59,271 bases of DNA from Acidimicrobiales bacterium (GCA_030448245.1 JAUJNH010000005.1:2120-61390); one strand, 5' to 3'; shown: positions 1 to 9,095, numbered from the stretch's first letter. Numbers and translations: made by a program. Notes: generated by a model from the sequence alone, not told the origin.

Positions 1-560
1 GGGGTCTGCCTCGGTGGGCTGACCGTGTTTGCGGCAGGCTTGGCGTGCCGCGTCTCTCCGTCGCGGATGAACACCACCCCCAGGAGCGACTCGTCGGCGT
101 ACGCGCGTGCGTTGGTGTGTGATGGCCGTCGTAAGGACCGACCTTGCACAAGCTGAGGCCCTGCTCGAAGACCAGTTGTAGGCCATGTTCAGCCTCCCAC
201 GACACCTCCCCCTCGAGGAGATGTAGGAGCGGCCGAGCAAGCCGCCCGTCGCCCAGCGCCAAGGTGGGTGGCGATCGAAAGTCCACCTCGTTCCCGGTGT
301 CATCTGACGCGCTGATCTCGGGAATGCCGTAGTTCGCACGCCCGGCGGGGCGGAACTCCGAGGCGATGCTCCAGTAGTAGGCCCACACGAACTCGGTTGC
401 CTCGTCAAGGTGAGGACCGCGTTCACTGAAGTTGCGGATCGCCTAATTGAGCACGGTCAGCTCCTCATGGAAGGATCGCCGTCGATGTCAGGTTCACGCA
501 GCGATTCGTCGAGTGCTCGCTTCAGCTCGATGACGCGTCGAGATGGCATGCGGTCGGCAT
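1..560 (-). pseudogene. broken conserved hypothetical gene (DUF6985-like?), runs off left edge
   Basis: The minus strand translates into protein-like text only if frames are switched several times. Near 480-540 it reads RRVIELKRALDESLREPDID; after a shift and an in-frame TAG near 445 it reads AIRNFSERGPHLDEATEFVW; near 190-330 it reads NEVDFRSPPTLALGDGRLA and EVSWEAEHGLQLVFEQGLS followed by VGPYDGHH; after another shift near 115 it reads TNARAYADESLLGVVFIRD and stays open to base 1. The WE-EHGL-LVF-G and VG-YDGH pattern resembles DUF6985-type small proteins, a recollection I could not check. At least three lesions are needed, so it is probably a dead gene. No start or stop is assigned. Confidence 0.4.
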
Positions 561-630
561 GCTGCCTGCGTGGCCGCACAGACAAGAGTGACGCGGTACG
601 TGCCTCGGCATGCCCGCCATGGCCAGCAGC

Positions 631-951
631 TCAGCGCCGGCGGCCCTTGTCGGGGTCGAGCCGGTCGGCCTTGTCGTGGAGGTTCGCGGCTTCCTCGCGA
701 GCCCGCTCGGCATCGAGCGCTTGCTGCTCGGCCGCCAGCTGGTCCTTCCTGGCCCGAGCAGCCCGCTCCTCGGCCTCGGCGGCCCGGTGGTCGGCCTCCA
801 GCTGGGCCGCCTGAGCCAGGTTGCGGTGCTCCTCGGCCTGGCCCCGTCGAACCTCCTTGGACTTGGCGGCCTTGCGCCTGCTCAGCACCACGAGCAGGGC
901 GATGACCACGAGGGCGGCGACCACGATTGCGACGATCACTGGGGTGTCCAC
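631..951 (-). CDS. small membrane-anchored coiled-coil protein
   Basis: I place the start at the GTG at 951, giving 106 residues beginning VDTPVIVAIVVAALVVIALL. Upstream frame text is low complexity and overlaps the HNH remnant on the other strand. Residues 4-23 form one transmembrane helix, followed by a basic stop-transfer segment (SRRKAAKSKEVRRG). From about residue 35 to the end there is an Ala/Glu/Arg-rich helix with heptad character and no Pro or Gly. The likely topology is a single-pass anchor with a cytoplasmic coiled coil. Family is not recognised; function unknown. Confidence 0.6.
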   Translation of the reverse strand: MDTPVIVAIVVAALVVIALLVVLSRRKAAKSKEVRRGQAEEHRNLAQAAQLEADHRAAEAEERAARARKDQLAAEQQALDAERAREEAANLHDKADRLDPDKGRRR

Positions 952-1023
952 GACACGACCCTGCCCCGTCCGACCCGGACCGACACCCGCGCCGTCCGGT
1001 TCACTCCTTTCGGACCTAGCCGC

Positions 1024-1401
1024 TCCTCGATCGTGGGCCGCACCACCCGCACCGCCAGCGCCGATCCGTGGCAGGCCCTGCGCATCCGCGACCGTGGATG
1101 CACCTGGCCGGGCTGCGACCGGCCTCCCGGCTGGGGCCAGGCCCACCACATCGTGTGGTGGCAGCACGGCCGCGCGACCGACCTGGAGAACCTCTCCCTG
1201 CTGTGCTCACACCACCACCACCGCATCCACGACAGCGGATGGCACCTCGAACGGCTCGACGACGGCACCCTCCGCTTCACCGGACCAGACGGACGCACCC
1301 TCACCCGACCACCCCCACCACCACCCACGCCGCTGCGACCCCCGCCGGTGAGCAGCCCGCTCGATCGCGCCGCCATCCGACAACGCGCCCGCGCCTGGCC
1401 G
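1024..1401 (+). pseudogene. HNH endonuclease domain remnant of a DUF222/13E12 family gene
   Basis: The frame reads GRTTRTASADPWQALRIRDRG then C-WPGCDRPPGW, AHHIVWWQHGRATDLENL, SLLCSHHHHRIHDSGWHLE. This is the C-terminal HNH module seen at the end of DUF222 (13E12 repeat) proteins, with the two Cys of the zinc knuckle, the AHHI motif and the CxxHHHxIH motif. The roughly 250-residue DUF222 domain that should precede it is absent: upstream on this strand is only the antisense of the small membrane gene. The frame stays open past the domain to 1599 in Pro/Arg-rich text. I read it as a truncated gene end. Confidence 0.7.
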
Positions 1402-1902
1402 CGTAGCGGGCCGCCTGAAGAGGAGGCGCCCCCCACGGCCGCGTCCGCCGCTTGGATCGGGTGCGGAGCGCGCCCAGTGCCAGGCGCCGCCGTCGGCGGG
1501 CTCGGCCGAAAGCGCGGCACGAGCCACAGACCGGCACCCCTCTGCCGTCATCGGCCCGGTCCGCAGGGGTCCGCGTCGCCATCGCGACGACGGTCGTGAC
1601 GCGCATCACCAACGCTCTGACATCGAACGTGACGGCGCCCAACTTCGCCTGCCGGTATCGAAAGCCCCCGGCCACCTCGGCGGCGTCATCGCGGTCCTTG
1701 AGGTACCTGGGCAGCAGCTCGGCCGAGGCTCCACCGAAGGAGGCGTCTACCGCTCGCTGCGGCTCCCCTGCCAGGCCCTGTTGGTTCCGTCGGCGCTGTG
1801 GCGCGCCTCGCCCGTCGCCCACCATCGGGTCCGGTGCGGCCCCCCGGAGATGGCCGTACCCGCGGACGTGCCGCCACCCGCGAGCGCTACGAAGCTCTCG
1901 AG
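1402..1902. other. stretch without an assignable gene
   Basis: About 500 bases between the HNH remnant and the response regulator. The plus strand continues the open but low-complexity frame of the remnant. On the minus strand, roughly 1740-1560, some 60 codons read like ordinary protein (RYLKDRDDAAEVAGGFRY, then LGAVTFDVRALVMRVTT) but I find no start, family or stop that makes a sensible gene. It may be another gene fragment. No RNA or repeat seen. Confidence 0.4.
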
Positions 1903-2484
1903 CTACGGGGTCGGGCGCAGCCCGTTCTCGATGACCTGGAGGGCGATCTCCTTCATGGTGCGGCGGTCGCGCATGGCGGTGCGCTGCACCCAGGTGAAGG
2001 CCTCGTGCTCCTTCAGGCCGCACTCGTCCATCAGGATGCCCTTGGCCCGGTCGACTGTGCGGCGGGTCTCGATCTGCTGCTCGAGGCCCTTCACCTCCTT
2101 GGACAAGGCGACGATCTCGCGGTGACGCCCGAGCGCGACCTCGATCTGGGGCACCAGGTCGTTCCGGTCGAACGGCTTGACCAGGTAGGCCAGAGCACCG
2201 GCGTCGCGGGCCTGCTCGATGAGGTCACGCTGGCTGAAGGCCGTCAGCATCAGGACGGCGGCCAGGCGCTCCCCCGCGATCTCCTTGGCGGCCTGGAGGC
2301 CGTCGGTGCCAGGCATCCGGATGTCGAGGATCACCACGTCGGGGCTGTGCTGCTTGACCAGCTCGAGCGCCTCGTCGCCACGACCCGTCTCGGCGACGAC
2401 CTCGTAGCCCTCCTCTTCCAGGATCTCCCGGAGATCCAGGCGGATGATGGCCTCGTCCTCGGCAATGACGACGCGGGTGGGCAT
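1903..2484 (-). CDS. ANTAR-domain response regulator (PdtaR-like)
   Basis: 193 residues starting MPTRVVIAEDEAIIRLDLRE. Residues 1-120 are a receiver domain with the acidic pair (EDE), the phospho-acceptor Asp in VVILDIRMPG, the Thr in MLTAFS and the Lys in YLVKPFDR. Residues 125-190 are an ANTAR RNA-binding domain (long helix, then RTVDRAKGILMDECGLKEHE and AFTWVQRTAM). Such proteins bind dual-hexaloop RNA when phosphorylated and act as antiterminators; PdtaR of mycobacteria has this architecture. AGGAG lies six bases upstream of the ATG. The coiled-coil gene just upstream starts within the same transcription direction, but no histidine kinase is adjacent. Confidence 0.9.
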   Translation of the reverse strand: MPTRVVIAEDEAIIRLDLREILEEEGYEVVAETGRGDEALELVKQHSPDVVILDIRMPGTDGLQAAKEIAGERLAAVLMLTAFSQRDLIEQARDAGALAYLVKPFDRNDLVPQIEVALGRHREIVALSKEVKGLEQQIETRRTVDRAKGILMDECGLKEHEAFTWVQRTAMRDRRTMKEIALQVIENGLRPTP

Positions 2485-2506
2485 GGCAGGCTCCTGGGGC
2501 GCGTTC

Positions 2507-2791
2507 TCAGCGGGTCGGCAGGCGGTCGAGCAGTGCGTCCTGCTCGCGCCCGAGGTCGATGATCTGCTGCTGCAGCCGGTGCTGGGCCTGAGCCAGGCGC
2601 TCGACGTGGCGGGCGGCCTCGGCAGCTGCCCGCTTGGCCTCACCCCCCCGCACCAGGGCGTCGCTCATGGCGTCGTCGGCGTCCGAGCGCAGGGCTGCCA
2701 GCTGCTCCGTGACCTGAGCCAGCTCCTCACGAGCGCGCCGCAGCCTGCCGCTGGTGGCGGTCAGCTGGCGCTCGACGGAGAACATGCCCAT
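2507..2791 (-). CDS. small coiled-coil protein upstream of the ANTAR regulator
   Basis: 94 residues, MGMFSVERQLTATSGRLRRA onward. Almost the whole protein is predicted helix with heptad repeats, rich in Ala, Glu, Gln and Arg, and has no Cys, signal peptide or membrane segment. The stop is 22 bases from the regulator start, so the two are probably co-transcribed. Function unknown; a structural or regulatory partner of the ANTAR protein is only a guess from position. The frame extends further upstream but that part is the shadow of the peptidase gene. Confidence 0.6.
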   Translation of the reverse strand: MGMFSVERQLTATSGRLRRAREELAQVTEQLAALRSDADDAMSDALVRGGEAKRAAAEAARHVERLAQAQHRLQQQIIDLGREQDALLDRLPTR

Positions 2792-2841
2792 GGGAGCGGC
2801 GATGCTACGCCGACCGGCGGCGCCGCCCGCAGGTCCCTGAC

Positions 2842-4902
2842 CTACCGGGCCGGCCACCCGACCTGGGCAGCCAGGAAGGCCAGCACCTCGGCCCGCTCGT
2901 CCAGGCTGCGGGACACGGTGCGCAAGCCGTGGCCCACGGCCTCCTCGTGGCGCAGCAGCACCGGCCGCTCGTCGGGATCGGCCGCCGTGGCCTGCTGCAG
3001 GGCGGCGCACAGCTTGCGGGCGTGCAGGGGGTCGACCCTGGTGTCGCCGCCGAACGTGGTGAAGAGGACCGCTGGGTAGGTGGTGCCGTCCACCACCCGG
3101 TGGTACGGCGAGTACGACAGGAGCCAGCCGAGCTCGTCCGGGTCGGCGGCGGTCCCGTACTCGTCGTTCCAGGTGATGCCCAGGCCGAACCGCTCGTAGC
3201 GCACCATGTCCAGCAGCGGGGCCGAGCAGTGGACGGCTCGGAACAGCTGCGGCGCCTGCGTGAGCGCGGCTCCGACCAGCAGGCCGCCGTTGCTGCCGCC
3301 CGCCACCGCCAGGTGCTCCGGCGAGGTGTGCCCGCTGCCGGTCAGCCATCTGGCGCAGGCCAGGAAGTCGTCGAAGACGTGCTGCTTGGCCTCTCGCATG
3401 CCGTCGCGGTGCCAGGCCTCGCCGTACTCACCGCCGCCCCGGAGGCAGGCGGTGGCGTAGACGCCGCCGCCCTCGACCCAGGCCCGGGCGGCGGCGTTGT
3501 AGGCGGGGGTCAGCGACACCTGGAACCCGCCGTAGCCGTAGAGGATGGCGGGAGCAGTCCCGTCGAGTGGCCGGTCCTTCCGGCGGGCCACGAACAGCGG
3601 GACGTTCGTCCCGTCCGGCGAGGTGGCAAAGGCGCGCACCACCTCGAGGTCGTCGTCGGTCGGCGGGGCGCCTGGCGCCTCGGCCCACACGTCGGTGGCG
3701 CCCGTCGAGGGTCGGTGGTGGAGCACGTGGGTCGGGGTCAGCTCGTCGGTGTAGGCGAGCCACAGGTCGTCGCCTCCCCCGCCAGGCCGGGCCGCCAGCG
3801 AGACCGAGCCAAGCCCCGGGAGCGCCACCTCGCCGACCTGCCGGCCGGTGGCCCGGTCGTGCCTGGTGACGGCGGACGCCACGTCCCGCTGCCAGGCCAC
3901 GAAGAGGGCGGTGTCGGTCAGCGCCCAGTCGCTCAGCACGTCGGGCCCCTCGGGCACGACCTCGTCCCACGACGACGGCCTCCGCGGGTCGGCGGTCACG
4001 AGCCGCCCCCGGGGGGCGTCGAGGTTGGTCCAGAGCCACAGCCGGCCGTCGGCGGCCACCTGGCCACCGGCCTGGGCGTCGACCGCCTCGAGGACCGGCT
4101 CGAAGGCCAGCTGGGCCTGGTCCAGGTCGCACAGGTACAGGTCGTTGCGGGGCGCGGTGCCGAGGCTGCACGACACGGTCAGCCAGCGCCCGTCGGCGCT
4201 GACCCCGACACCGAAGTAGGTGGTCCGGTCGCGGCCCTCGCCGAAGATGAGCTCGGCGTCCTCCTGCCTGGCGCCCAGGGGCAAGCGCCAGACCCGCCGG
4301 TGGAACGCGGCCTCCTCCTCGGGCAGGTCGGGCAAGGTGGCGACCAGCACCAGGCCGTCGTCACCGCCCAGCCAGGCGAGGTCGCCCCCCCGGCCCAGGC
4401 GCAGCGGAGGACCGACGTCGGCGCCACCCTCCACCTCGAGGACCCGCACGATCACCTCCTCCCGGCCGCCCTCGTCGACGGCGTAGGCCAGGTGGCGCCC
4501 GTCGGCCGAGGGGGAGGCCCACTGCAGGACGACCGTGCCGTCCTCGGACAGCCGGGCCGGGTCGAGGACGACCCGCTCGGCCCCATCGGGATCGGCCACC
4601 ACCCACATGGCCTGGTCCTGGCCCTTCCCGCGGCGTGGGAAGAAGGTCCGCTCCCCCCGCATCCGGGGCAGTCCCACGACGCCGGGCGTCAGCTCCTCGA
4701 GCCGCCGGCGGATCCGGTCGCCAGCCGTCCAGCGGGTGAGGTGGTCGGCGTACAGCTGGGCCTGCTCGGCCAGCCACCGCCGCACGTCGGGGTCGTCGGG
4801 ATCCTCCAGCCACCGGTACGGGTCGGCCACCCGGTGGCCGCCGAGCTCCTCGACGATGTCCAGCCTCGAGGCGGCCGGGTAGCTCGCGGCCGCGTCGCCC
4901 AT
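2842..4902 (-). CDS. prolyl oligopeptidase family serine peptidase (S9A)
   Basis: 686 residues, typical of cytosolic S9A peptidases. The N-terminus carries the family signature VADPYRWLEDPDDPDVRRWL. Residues about 70-400 form the seven-bladed propeller that screens substrates; the alpha/beta hydrolase part follows. The catalytic Ser is in GGSNGGLLVG (about residue 535), the Asp is in FGGDTRVDPLH and the His in EAVGHGLR. There is no signal peptide. It cleaves short peptides after Pro. It is divergent from the MBL gene, with 20 bases between the starts, so both probably share a promoter interval. Confidence 0.93.
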   Translation of the reverse strand: MGDAAASYPAASRLDIVEELGGHRVADPYRWLEDPDDPDVRRWLAEQAQLYADHLTRWTAGDRIRRRLEELTPGVVGLPRMRGERTFFPRRGKGQDQAMWVVADPDGAERVVLDPARLSEDGTVVLQWASPSADGRHLAYAVDEGGREEVIVRVLEVEGGADVGPPLRLGRGGDLAWLGGDDGLVLVATLPDLPEEEAAFHRRVWRLPLGARQEDAELIFGEGRDRTTYFGVGVSADGRWLTVSCSLGTAPRNDLYLCDLDQAQLAFEPVLEAVDAQAGGQVAADGRLWLWTNLDAPRGRLVTADPRRPSSWDEVVPEGPDVLSDWALTDTALFVAWQRDVASAVTRHDRATGRQVGEVALPGLGSVSLAARPGGGGDDLWLAYTDELTPTHVLHHRPSTGATDVWAEAPGAPPTDDDLEVVRAFATSPDGTNVPLFVARRKDRPLDGTAPAILYGYGGFQVSLTPAYNAAARAWVEGGGVYATACLRGGGEYGEAWHRDGMREAKQHVFDDFLACARWLTGSGHTSPEHLAVAGGSNGGLLVGAALTQAPQLFRAVHCSAPLLDMVRYERFGLGITWNDEYGTAADPDELGWLLSYSPYHRVVDGTTYPAVLFTTFGGDTRVDPLHARKLCAALQQATAADPDERPVLLRHEEAVGHGLRTVSRSLDERAEVLAFLAAQVGWPAR

Positions 4903-4922
4903 GGGGTGGGCAGAGTAGGGGC

Positions 4923-5609
4923 ATGCGGATCTGGGAGCTCTCGCTGTGGCTGGCCGAGACGAACTCCTACGTGGTGGCGGCCGACGGCCCAGGAGGCGAG
5001 TGCGTGCTCGTCGACGCCCCTCCCGATCCCCGGGCGATCCTCGAACTCCTGGGCCGCAACGGGCTGCGGCTGGTGGCCCTGCTCAGCACCCACGGCCACG
5101 TCGACCACATCGGCGGGGTCTCCTCGGTGGTGCGCGGCGTGGCCGCTGACGGCAGCCCGGCGGTCCCCGTGCACATCCACGACGAAGACCGCCACATGCT
5201 GCTCGACCCCATCGGCACCAGCGGCGCCTTTGGCGGCTACCTGGCCCAGGAGAGCCTCGACGTTCGGCCCCCCGAGCGCATCGAAGGTCTGGACGACGGG
5301 CAGGTGGTGCGGGGCGCCGGACTGGCGTTCACCGCCATCCACACGCCGGGTCACACCCGGGGTTCGGTCTGCTTCCGGCTCGCCGTCGACGGCGAGGCCC
5401 CGATGCTGTTCTCCGGCGATCACCTCTTCGCCGGCTCGATCGGCCGCACCGACCTGCCCGGTGGCAGCTACGAGGCGCTCGTCGCCTCGATGCACGAGAA
5501 GGTGCTCCCCCTGGAGGACGAGCTCGTCGTGCTGCCCGGCCACGGCCGCCGCACCACCCTGGGCCACGAGCGCCGCACCAACCCCTTCATCCTCCAGATG
5601 CTGGGCTGA
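4923..5609 (+). CDS. MBL-fold hydrolase (glyoxalase II-like)
   Basis: 228 residues with a full set of metallo-beta-lactamase metal ligands: THGHVDHIGG (HxHxDH), PGHTRGS (His), FSGDHLFAGSIGRTDLPGG (bridging Asp) and LPGHGRRTT (last His). The arrangement and the GRTD motif are those of hydroxyacylglutathione hydrolase-like proteins, common in Actinobacteria that lack glutathione, where mycothiol thioesters may be the substrates. Cytosolic. It starts 20 bases from the divergent peptidase. The exact substrate cannot be told. Confidence 0.88.
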   Translation: MRIWELSLWLAETNSYVVAADGPGGECVLVDAPPDPRAILELLGRNGLRLVALLSTHGHVDHIGGVSSVVRGVAADGSPAVPVHIHDEDRHMLLDPIGTSGAFGGYLAQESLDVRPPERIEGLDDGQVVRGAGLAFTAIHTPGHTRGSVCFRLAVDGEAPMLFSGDHLFAGSIGRTDLPGGSYEALVASMHEKVLPLEDELVVLPGHGRRTTLGHERRTNPFILQMLG

Positions 5610-5676
5610 CCGGGCTGCCCAGCTGGGCCGCCGGCGGGCGCACTCACGAGCGGCAGCCCGCTGCCGATGGGGGGAC

Positions 5677-7791
5677 GTGAAGCCTCGCGTGCGGGCCGGC
5701 GAGCCCGAGACCGTGGGGCGACCATCCGAGGCGGTCGACACCGGCCTCCTCCGGTCACCTGGCGCGAGCGCCTACCTCCCGGCGGCCGCCCTCGCCGCTG
5801 CCGGCATCGGTCTCGGCGGGGCCGGGGCGGCCCTGCCGCTCGAGACCACGCCCCGCGTGATCCTCCTGGCCACCGCACTTCTGGCCGCGGCCGCGGCCGT
5901 GGCCGCAGCGTCGGCGGCCGCGGTGCGGCACCGCCTGCTCCGCCCGCTCAACCACCTCGCCGACATCGCCGGGTCGGCGGCTGCCGGCAAGGATCCCCAG
6001 GCCAGCTTCGACGTGGACGTCGACGCCCTCGAACCGCTGTCCGGGGCCGTCGCTGAGCTGGTCGCCGAGGTCGGGCGGGGCCGGGGTGCAGTGCGCGCGA
6101 ACGCGATCCTGGAGGGATCGTCGGACCTGACGGTGATCCTGGACCCGCAGGGACGGGTGCGCCACGCCTCATCGGCGGCCGACACCATGCTGGGCCGGCC
6201 AGCCAGCTGGCTCACCGGCCAGATGCTGGCCGGCCTCTCGCACCCGGATGACAGCGCCCGCCTGGAGGACCTTCGCCGTCGGGTCGAGGAGGGGGCCCAG
6301 CCCGAGCGGGTCGAGGTGCGGTTCTCCCATCGGCTGGGCCAGGAGGTGGCCACCGAGGTCGGCGCCGCGGACCTGCGGGGCGACCCGCAGGTCAAGGGCG
6401 TCGTCCTCAACATCCGCGACGTCACCACCCGCATGGCTCAGGAGCAGGACCTGCTGCGACGGGCGCTGTACGACCCGCTCACCGGGCTGGCCAACCGCGC
6501 CCTCTTCCGGGAGCACGTCGAAAGGGCGCTGGCCCGCCTGCGCCGCACCACGGCCCGGCCGCACGCGGTGCTCCTGGTCGACCTCGACGGCTTCAAGCGG
6601 GTCAACGACAGCCTGGGCCACGCCGCCGGCGACGAGGTCCTGGTGGAGGTCGCGAAGCGCCTGAGCAGCCTGCTGCGCCCGGGCGACACGGCGGCCCGCC
6701 TCGGGGCCGACGAGTTCGCCGTGCTGCTGGAGAACCCCTCGGAGGCCGAGGCCGCCGAGCTGGCCGAGCAGATCCTGAAGGTGCTGCTCTTCCCCATCGT
6801 CGTCCAGGGCAAGGAGGTCGTCCTCAGCGGCAGCATCGGGATCGCCCTCGGCGAGCTGGGGGACGACGCCGAAGAGCTGCTCCGCAACGCCGATGTCGCC
6901 ATGTACACGGCCAAGGCGGCCGGGAAGAGGCAGTTCAGGACGTTCGAGGCGGCGATGCACCACGCCGCGCTGCGGCGCCTGGACCTCGAGTCAGACCTCC
7001 GCCGGGCCATCGACTCGCACGAGCTGTTCCTCACCTACCAGCCCATCTTCGAGCTGGCGGCGAACCGGATGGTCGGGGTCGAGGTGCTGGTCCGCTGGCA
7101 GCACCCCGAGCGTGGGCTGATCCAGCCGCTGGACTTCATCCCGCTGGCCGAGGACAGCGGCCTGATCCGCCCGTTGGGGCGGTTCATCCTCGAGGAGGCG
7201 TGCCGGCAGGGGCAGGACTGGTGGCACCGCTTCCCGGGCCACCGGCCCCTGCGGCTGTGCGTGAACGCGTCGGTGCGCCAGATCGAGGACCCGAGGTTCT
7301 ACGACGAGGTGGCCGCCGCGCTGGACCGCTCTGGCTTCGAGGGAGCCAACCTGACCCTCGAGATCACCGAGAGCCTGTTCATGGACGACGTCGAAGCCGC
7401 GGTCCAGAAGCTGTGCCGGCTGAAGGAGCTCGGCCTGAAGCTGGCGGTCGACGACTTCGGCACCGGGTACTCGTCGCTCAGCTACCTGCGGTCGCTCCCG
7501 GTCGACGTCCTGAAGATCGACAAGTCGTTCGTCGCCGGCGTCACGTTCGGCGTCGAGCAGTCGGCGGTGGCCCACGCCGTGGTGAAGCTGGCCCGCACCT
7601 TCAACCTCCAGACGGTTGCCGAGGGCATCGAGCAGCCCGAGCAGGCGGCCGAGCTGCAGGCGATCGGCGCCGACCTGGGCCAGGGCTACTGGTTCTCCCG
7701 CCCCCTCACGGCGCAGATGATGGACACGTTCCTGACCGACGAGCTCTCCCGGCACCAGCCCGTGCCGCCTCTGGCCGAGGCCCGGTCGTAG
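5677..7791 (+). CDS. membrane PAS-GGDEF-EAL protein with altered active-site motifs
   Basis: 704 residues from a GTG preceded by GGGGGG. Residues about 28-50 and 57-80 are two Ala-rich membrane helices, followed by a HAMP-like linker, a PAS domain (about 140-250), a diguanylate cyclase domain (255-420) and an EAL phosphodiesterase domain (430-690). The cyclase signature reads GADEF instead of GGDEF (about residue 341) and the EAL motif reads EVL (about 469), while DDFGTGYSSLSYL and the other metal-ligand regions are kept. It therefore looks like a cyclic-di-GMP enzyme whose cyclase half may be weak or dead. A PAS signal would be sensed at or near the membrane. The frame continues upstream only as shadow. 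Confidence 0.9.
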   Translation: MKPRVRAGEPETVGRPSEAVDTGLLRSPGASAYLPAAALAAAGIGLGGAGAALPLETTPRVILLATALLAAAAAVAAASAAAVRHRLLRPLNHLADIAGSAAAGKDPQASFDVDVDALEPLSGAVAELVAEVGRGRGAVRANAILEGSSDLTVILDPQGRVRHASSAADTMLGRPASWLTGQMLAGLSHPDDSARLEDLRRRVEEGAQPERVEVRFSHRLGQEVATEVGAADLRGDPQVKGVVLNIRDVTTRMAQEQDLLRRALYDPLTGLANRALFREHVERALARLRRTTARPHAVLLVDLDGFKRVNDSLGHAAGDEVLVEVAKRLSSLLRPGDTAARLGADEFAVLLENPSEAEAAELAEQILKVLLFPIVVQGKEVVLSGSIGIALGELGDDAEELLRNADVAMYTAKAAGKRQFRTFEAAMHHAALRRLDLESDLRRAIDSHELFLTYQPIFELAANRMVGVEVLVRWQHPERGLIQPLDFIPLAEDSGLIRPLGRFILEEACRQGQDWWHRFPGHRPLRLCVNASVRQIEDPRFYDEVAAALDRSGFEGANLTLEITESLFMDDVEAAVQKLCRLKELGLKLAVDDFGTGYSSLSYLRSLPVDVLKIDKSFVAGVTFGVEQSAVAHAVVKLARTFNLQTVAEGIEQPEQAAELQAIGADLGQGYWFSRPLTAQMMDTFLTDELSRHQPVPPLAEARS

Positions 7792-7809
7792 GCGTCGAAC
7801 CGGCGCGGG

Positions 7810-8460
7810 TCAGTCGGAGGAGGGGGCCGGCAGGTCGAGGCACCGCCGGATCGCCGCTTGGACCTGATCGACGGTCTGGGTGGCATCGACGTGGTGCACG
7901 ACCTCTTTGCGGTCGAACAGCTCGATGATGGGCCGCGTCTTCTCGTGGTAGTCGGACAGTCGCGCCGCCAGCGCCTCCGGGTTGTCGTCAGGGCGGGGGA
8001 CGAGTTCGCCGCCGCACCGCTCGCACGCCTCCTTCTCGCCCTTCGTCGCGGCCCGCACCGTCTGGTCGAGCCCGCACCGCGAGCACAGGCGCCGGGTGGC
8101 CACCCTCGCCTGCACCTCCTCGTCGGGCATGTCCAGGACGACGACCCCGTCGATGTCGTAGCCCTCGAGGAAGAACTCGGCCTGGCGCGCGTTGCGGGGG
8201 AAGCCGTCGATGATGAACCCGTAGTTCCAGTCGTGGAGGGCGAGGCGCTCGCGCACGATCGACTCGACCAGCTCGTCCTCGACGAGTGCCCCACCGGCAA
8301 CGGCCCGCTGGACCTGCGCACCGACCTTGGTGTGGTCCTCGACGTGCCACCTGAGGATGTCACCCACGCCGATGTGGACGAGGTCGAGGTCGGCGGCCAG
8401 GAGCTTGGCCTGGGTGCCCTTGCCGCTGCCCTGGACCCCCATGATCACGTACTTGCGCAT
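7810..8460 (-). CDS. adk: adenylate kinase with zinc-type LID
   Basis: 216 residues. The P-loop is GVQGSGKGTQ, the NMP-binding part holds DGFPRNARQAE, and the LID carries four Cys (CSRCG and CERCGG), as in zinc-binding long-form adenylate kinases. It interconverts AMP, ADP and ATP in the cytosol. It is not next to secY and ribosomal protein genes, the usual actinobacterial location, so it may be a second copy; the window cannot show whether the genome has another. ATG chosen because MRKYVIMG is the normal beginning of the fold. Confidence 0.85.
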   Translation of the reverse strand: MRKYVIMGVQGSGKGTQAKLLAADLDLVHIGVGDILRWHVEDHTKVGAQVQRAVAGGALVEDELVESIVRERLALHDWNYGFIIDGFPRNARQAEFFLEGYDIDGVVVLDMPDEEVQARVATRRLCSRCGLDQTVRAATKGEKEACERCGGELVPRPDDNPEALAARLSDYHEKTRPIIELFDRKEVVHHVDATQTVDQVQAAIRRCLDLPAPSSD

Positions 8461-8756
8461 CGGCCTCGCTCCTGGCGGCCGCGCTCGCGGCTGTCGGCCC
8501 CGAATGGCTCGTCCGCGCCGCCCCCCGGTTCGAGCGGTTCGAGCGGTCATGGTCGAACCCTAGGCGGGGCCGGGGCGCCCGCTCACCTCGTAGGCGCCTC
8601 GCGAGATCGAGCCGTGGAGCACCACCGAGGGGAGGAGGCCTCGGTGCCTGGGCGCCCGACCCGGGCGGCCGTCAACGTCGAGGACCGCGCCGAGGACGGG
8701 GCCGACGCCGCGGCACCACCGGGCGGCAACCGTCAAAGAGCGTCCGGCGATGGCTG
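8461..8756. other. intergenic, nothing recognised
   Basis: About 300 bases between the adenylate kinase start and the end of the acidic small protein gene, both on the minus strand. Long open frames here are GC-rich shadows without family features. A promoter for adk would be expected near 8470-8560 on the minus strand, but no convincing -35/-10 pair is visible. Confidence 0.4.
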
Positions 8757-9035
8757 CTAGGACGGGTCCTCGTCCACGTAGCCCGGGCTCTCGTCCCAGT
8801 TCAGCCCGGGTGCGTCGTCTTCGCTGGTCACGTAGACGGCGGACTCCTCTGCCGACAGCGACCCGACGTCCCCCACGGCTTCGGTGGCCACGGCCGTCGG
8901 CTCGTCGTCCTCGATCCAGCCCTGGTCCGGCTCGACCAGGGGGGCGGCCGGGCCGCCGACGCCGAGGCCGTCGTCGAAGTCGACGCTGGCCTGCTGGTCG
9001 AGGTGGGCGGCGGGGTCCGGGCCGAGATCTGCCAT
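8757..9035 (-). CDS. small acidic protein (DUF5709-like)
   Basis: 92 residues, strongly acidic, with few basic residues and no Cys. The segment LSAEESAVYVTSEDDAPG resembles the AEE-AxHV-DEDD pattern of DUF5709 proteins of Actinobacteria; this is a recollection and could be coincidence in so acidic a protein. No membrane segment. It lies just upstream of tRNA-Leu on the same strand in transcription order. Function unknown. Confidence 0.55.
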   Translation of the reverse strand: MADLGPDPAAHLDQQASVDFDDGLGVGGPAAPLVEPDQGWIEDDEPTAVATEAVGDVGSLSAEESAVYVTSEDDAPGLNWDESPGYVDEDPS

Positions 9036-9095
9036 GAGCGCTCACCTACCCCCCTTCCGCCCGCGATTCACGGATACGGGCCCGGCATGAGCCGG

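Noticed and set aside
2929..5676. 1620-residue open frame on the plus strand ahead of the GGDEF-EAL gene
   Set aside because: It is the antisense of the prolyl oligopeptidase gene; only the part from 5677 has domain features.
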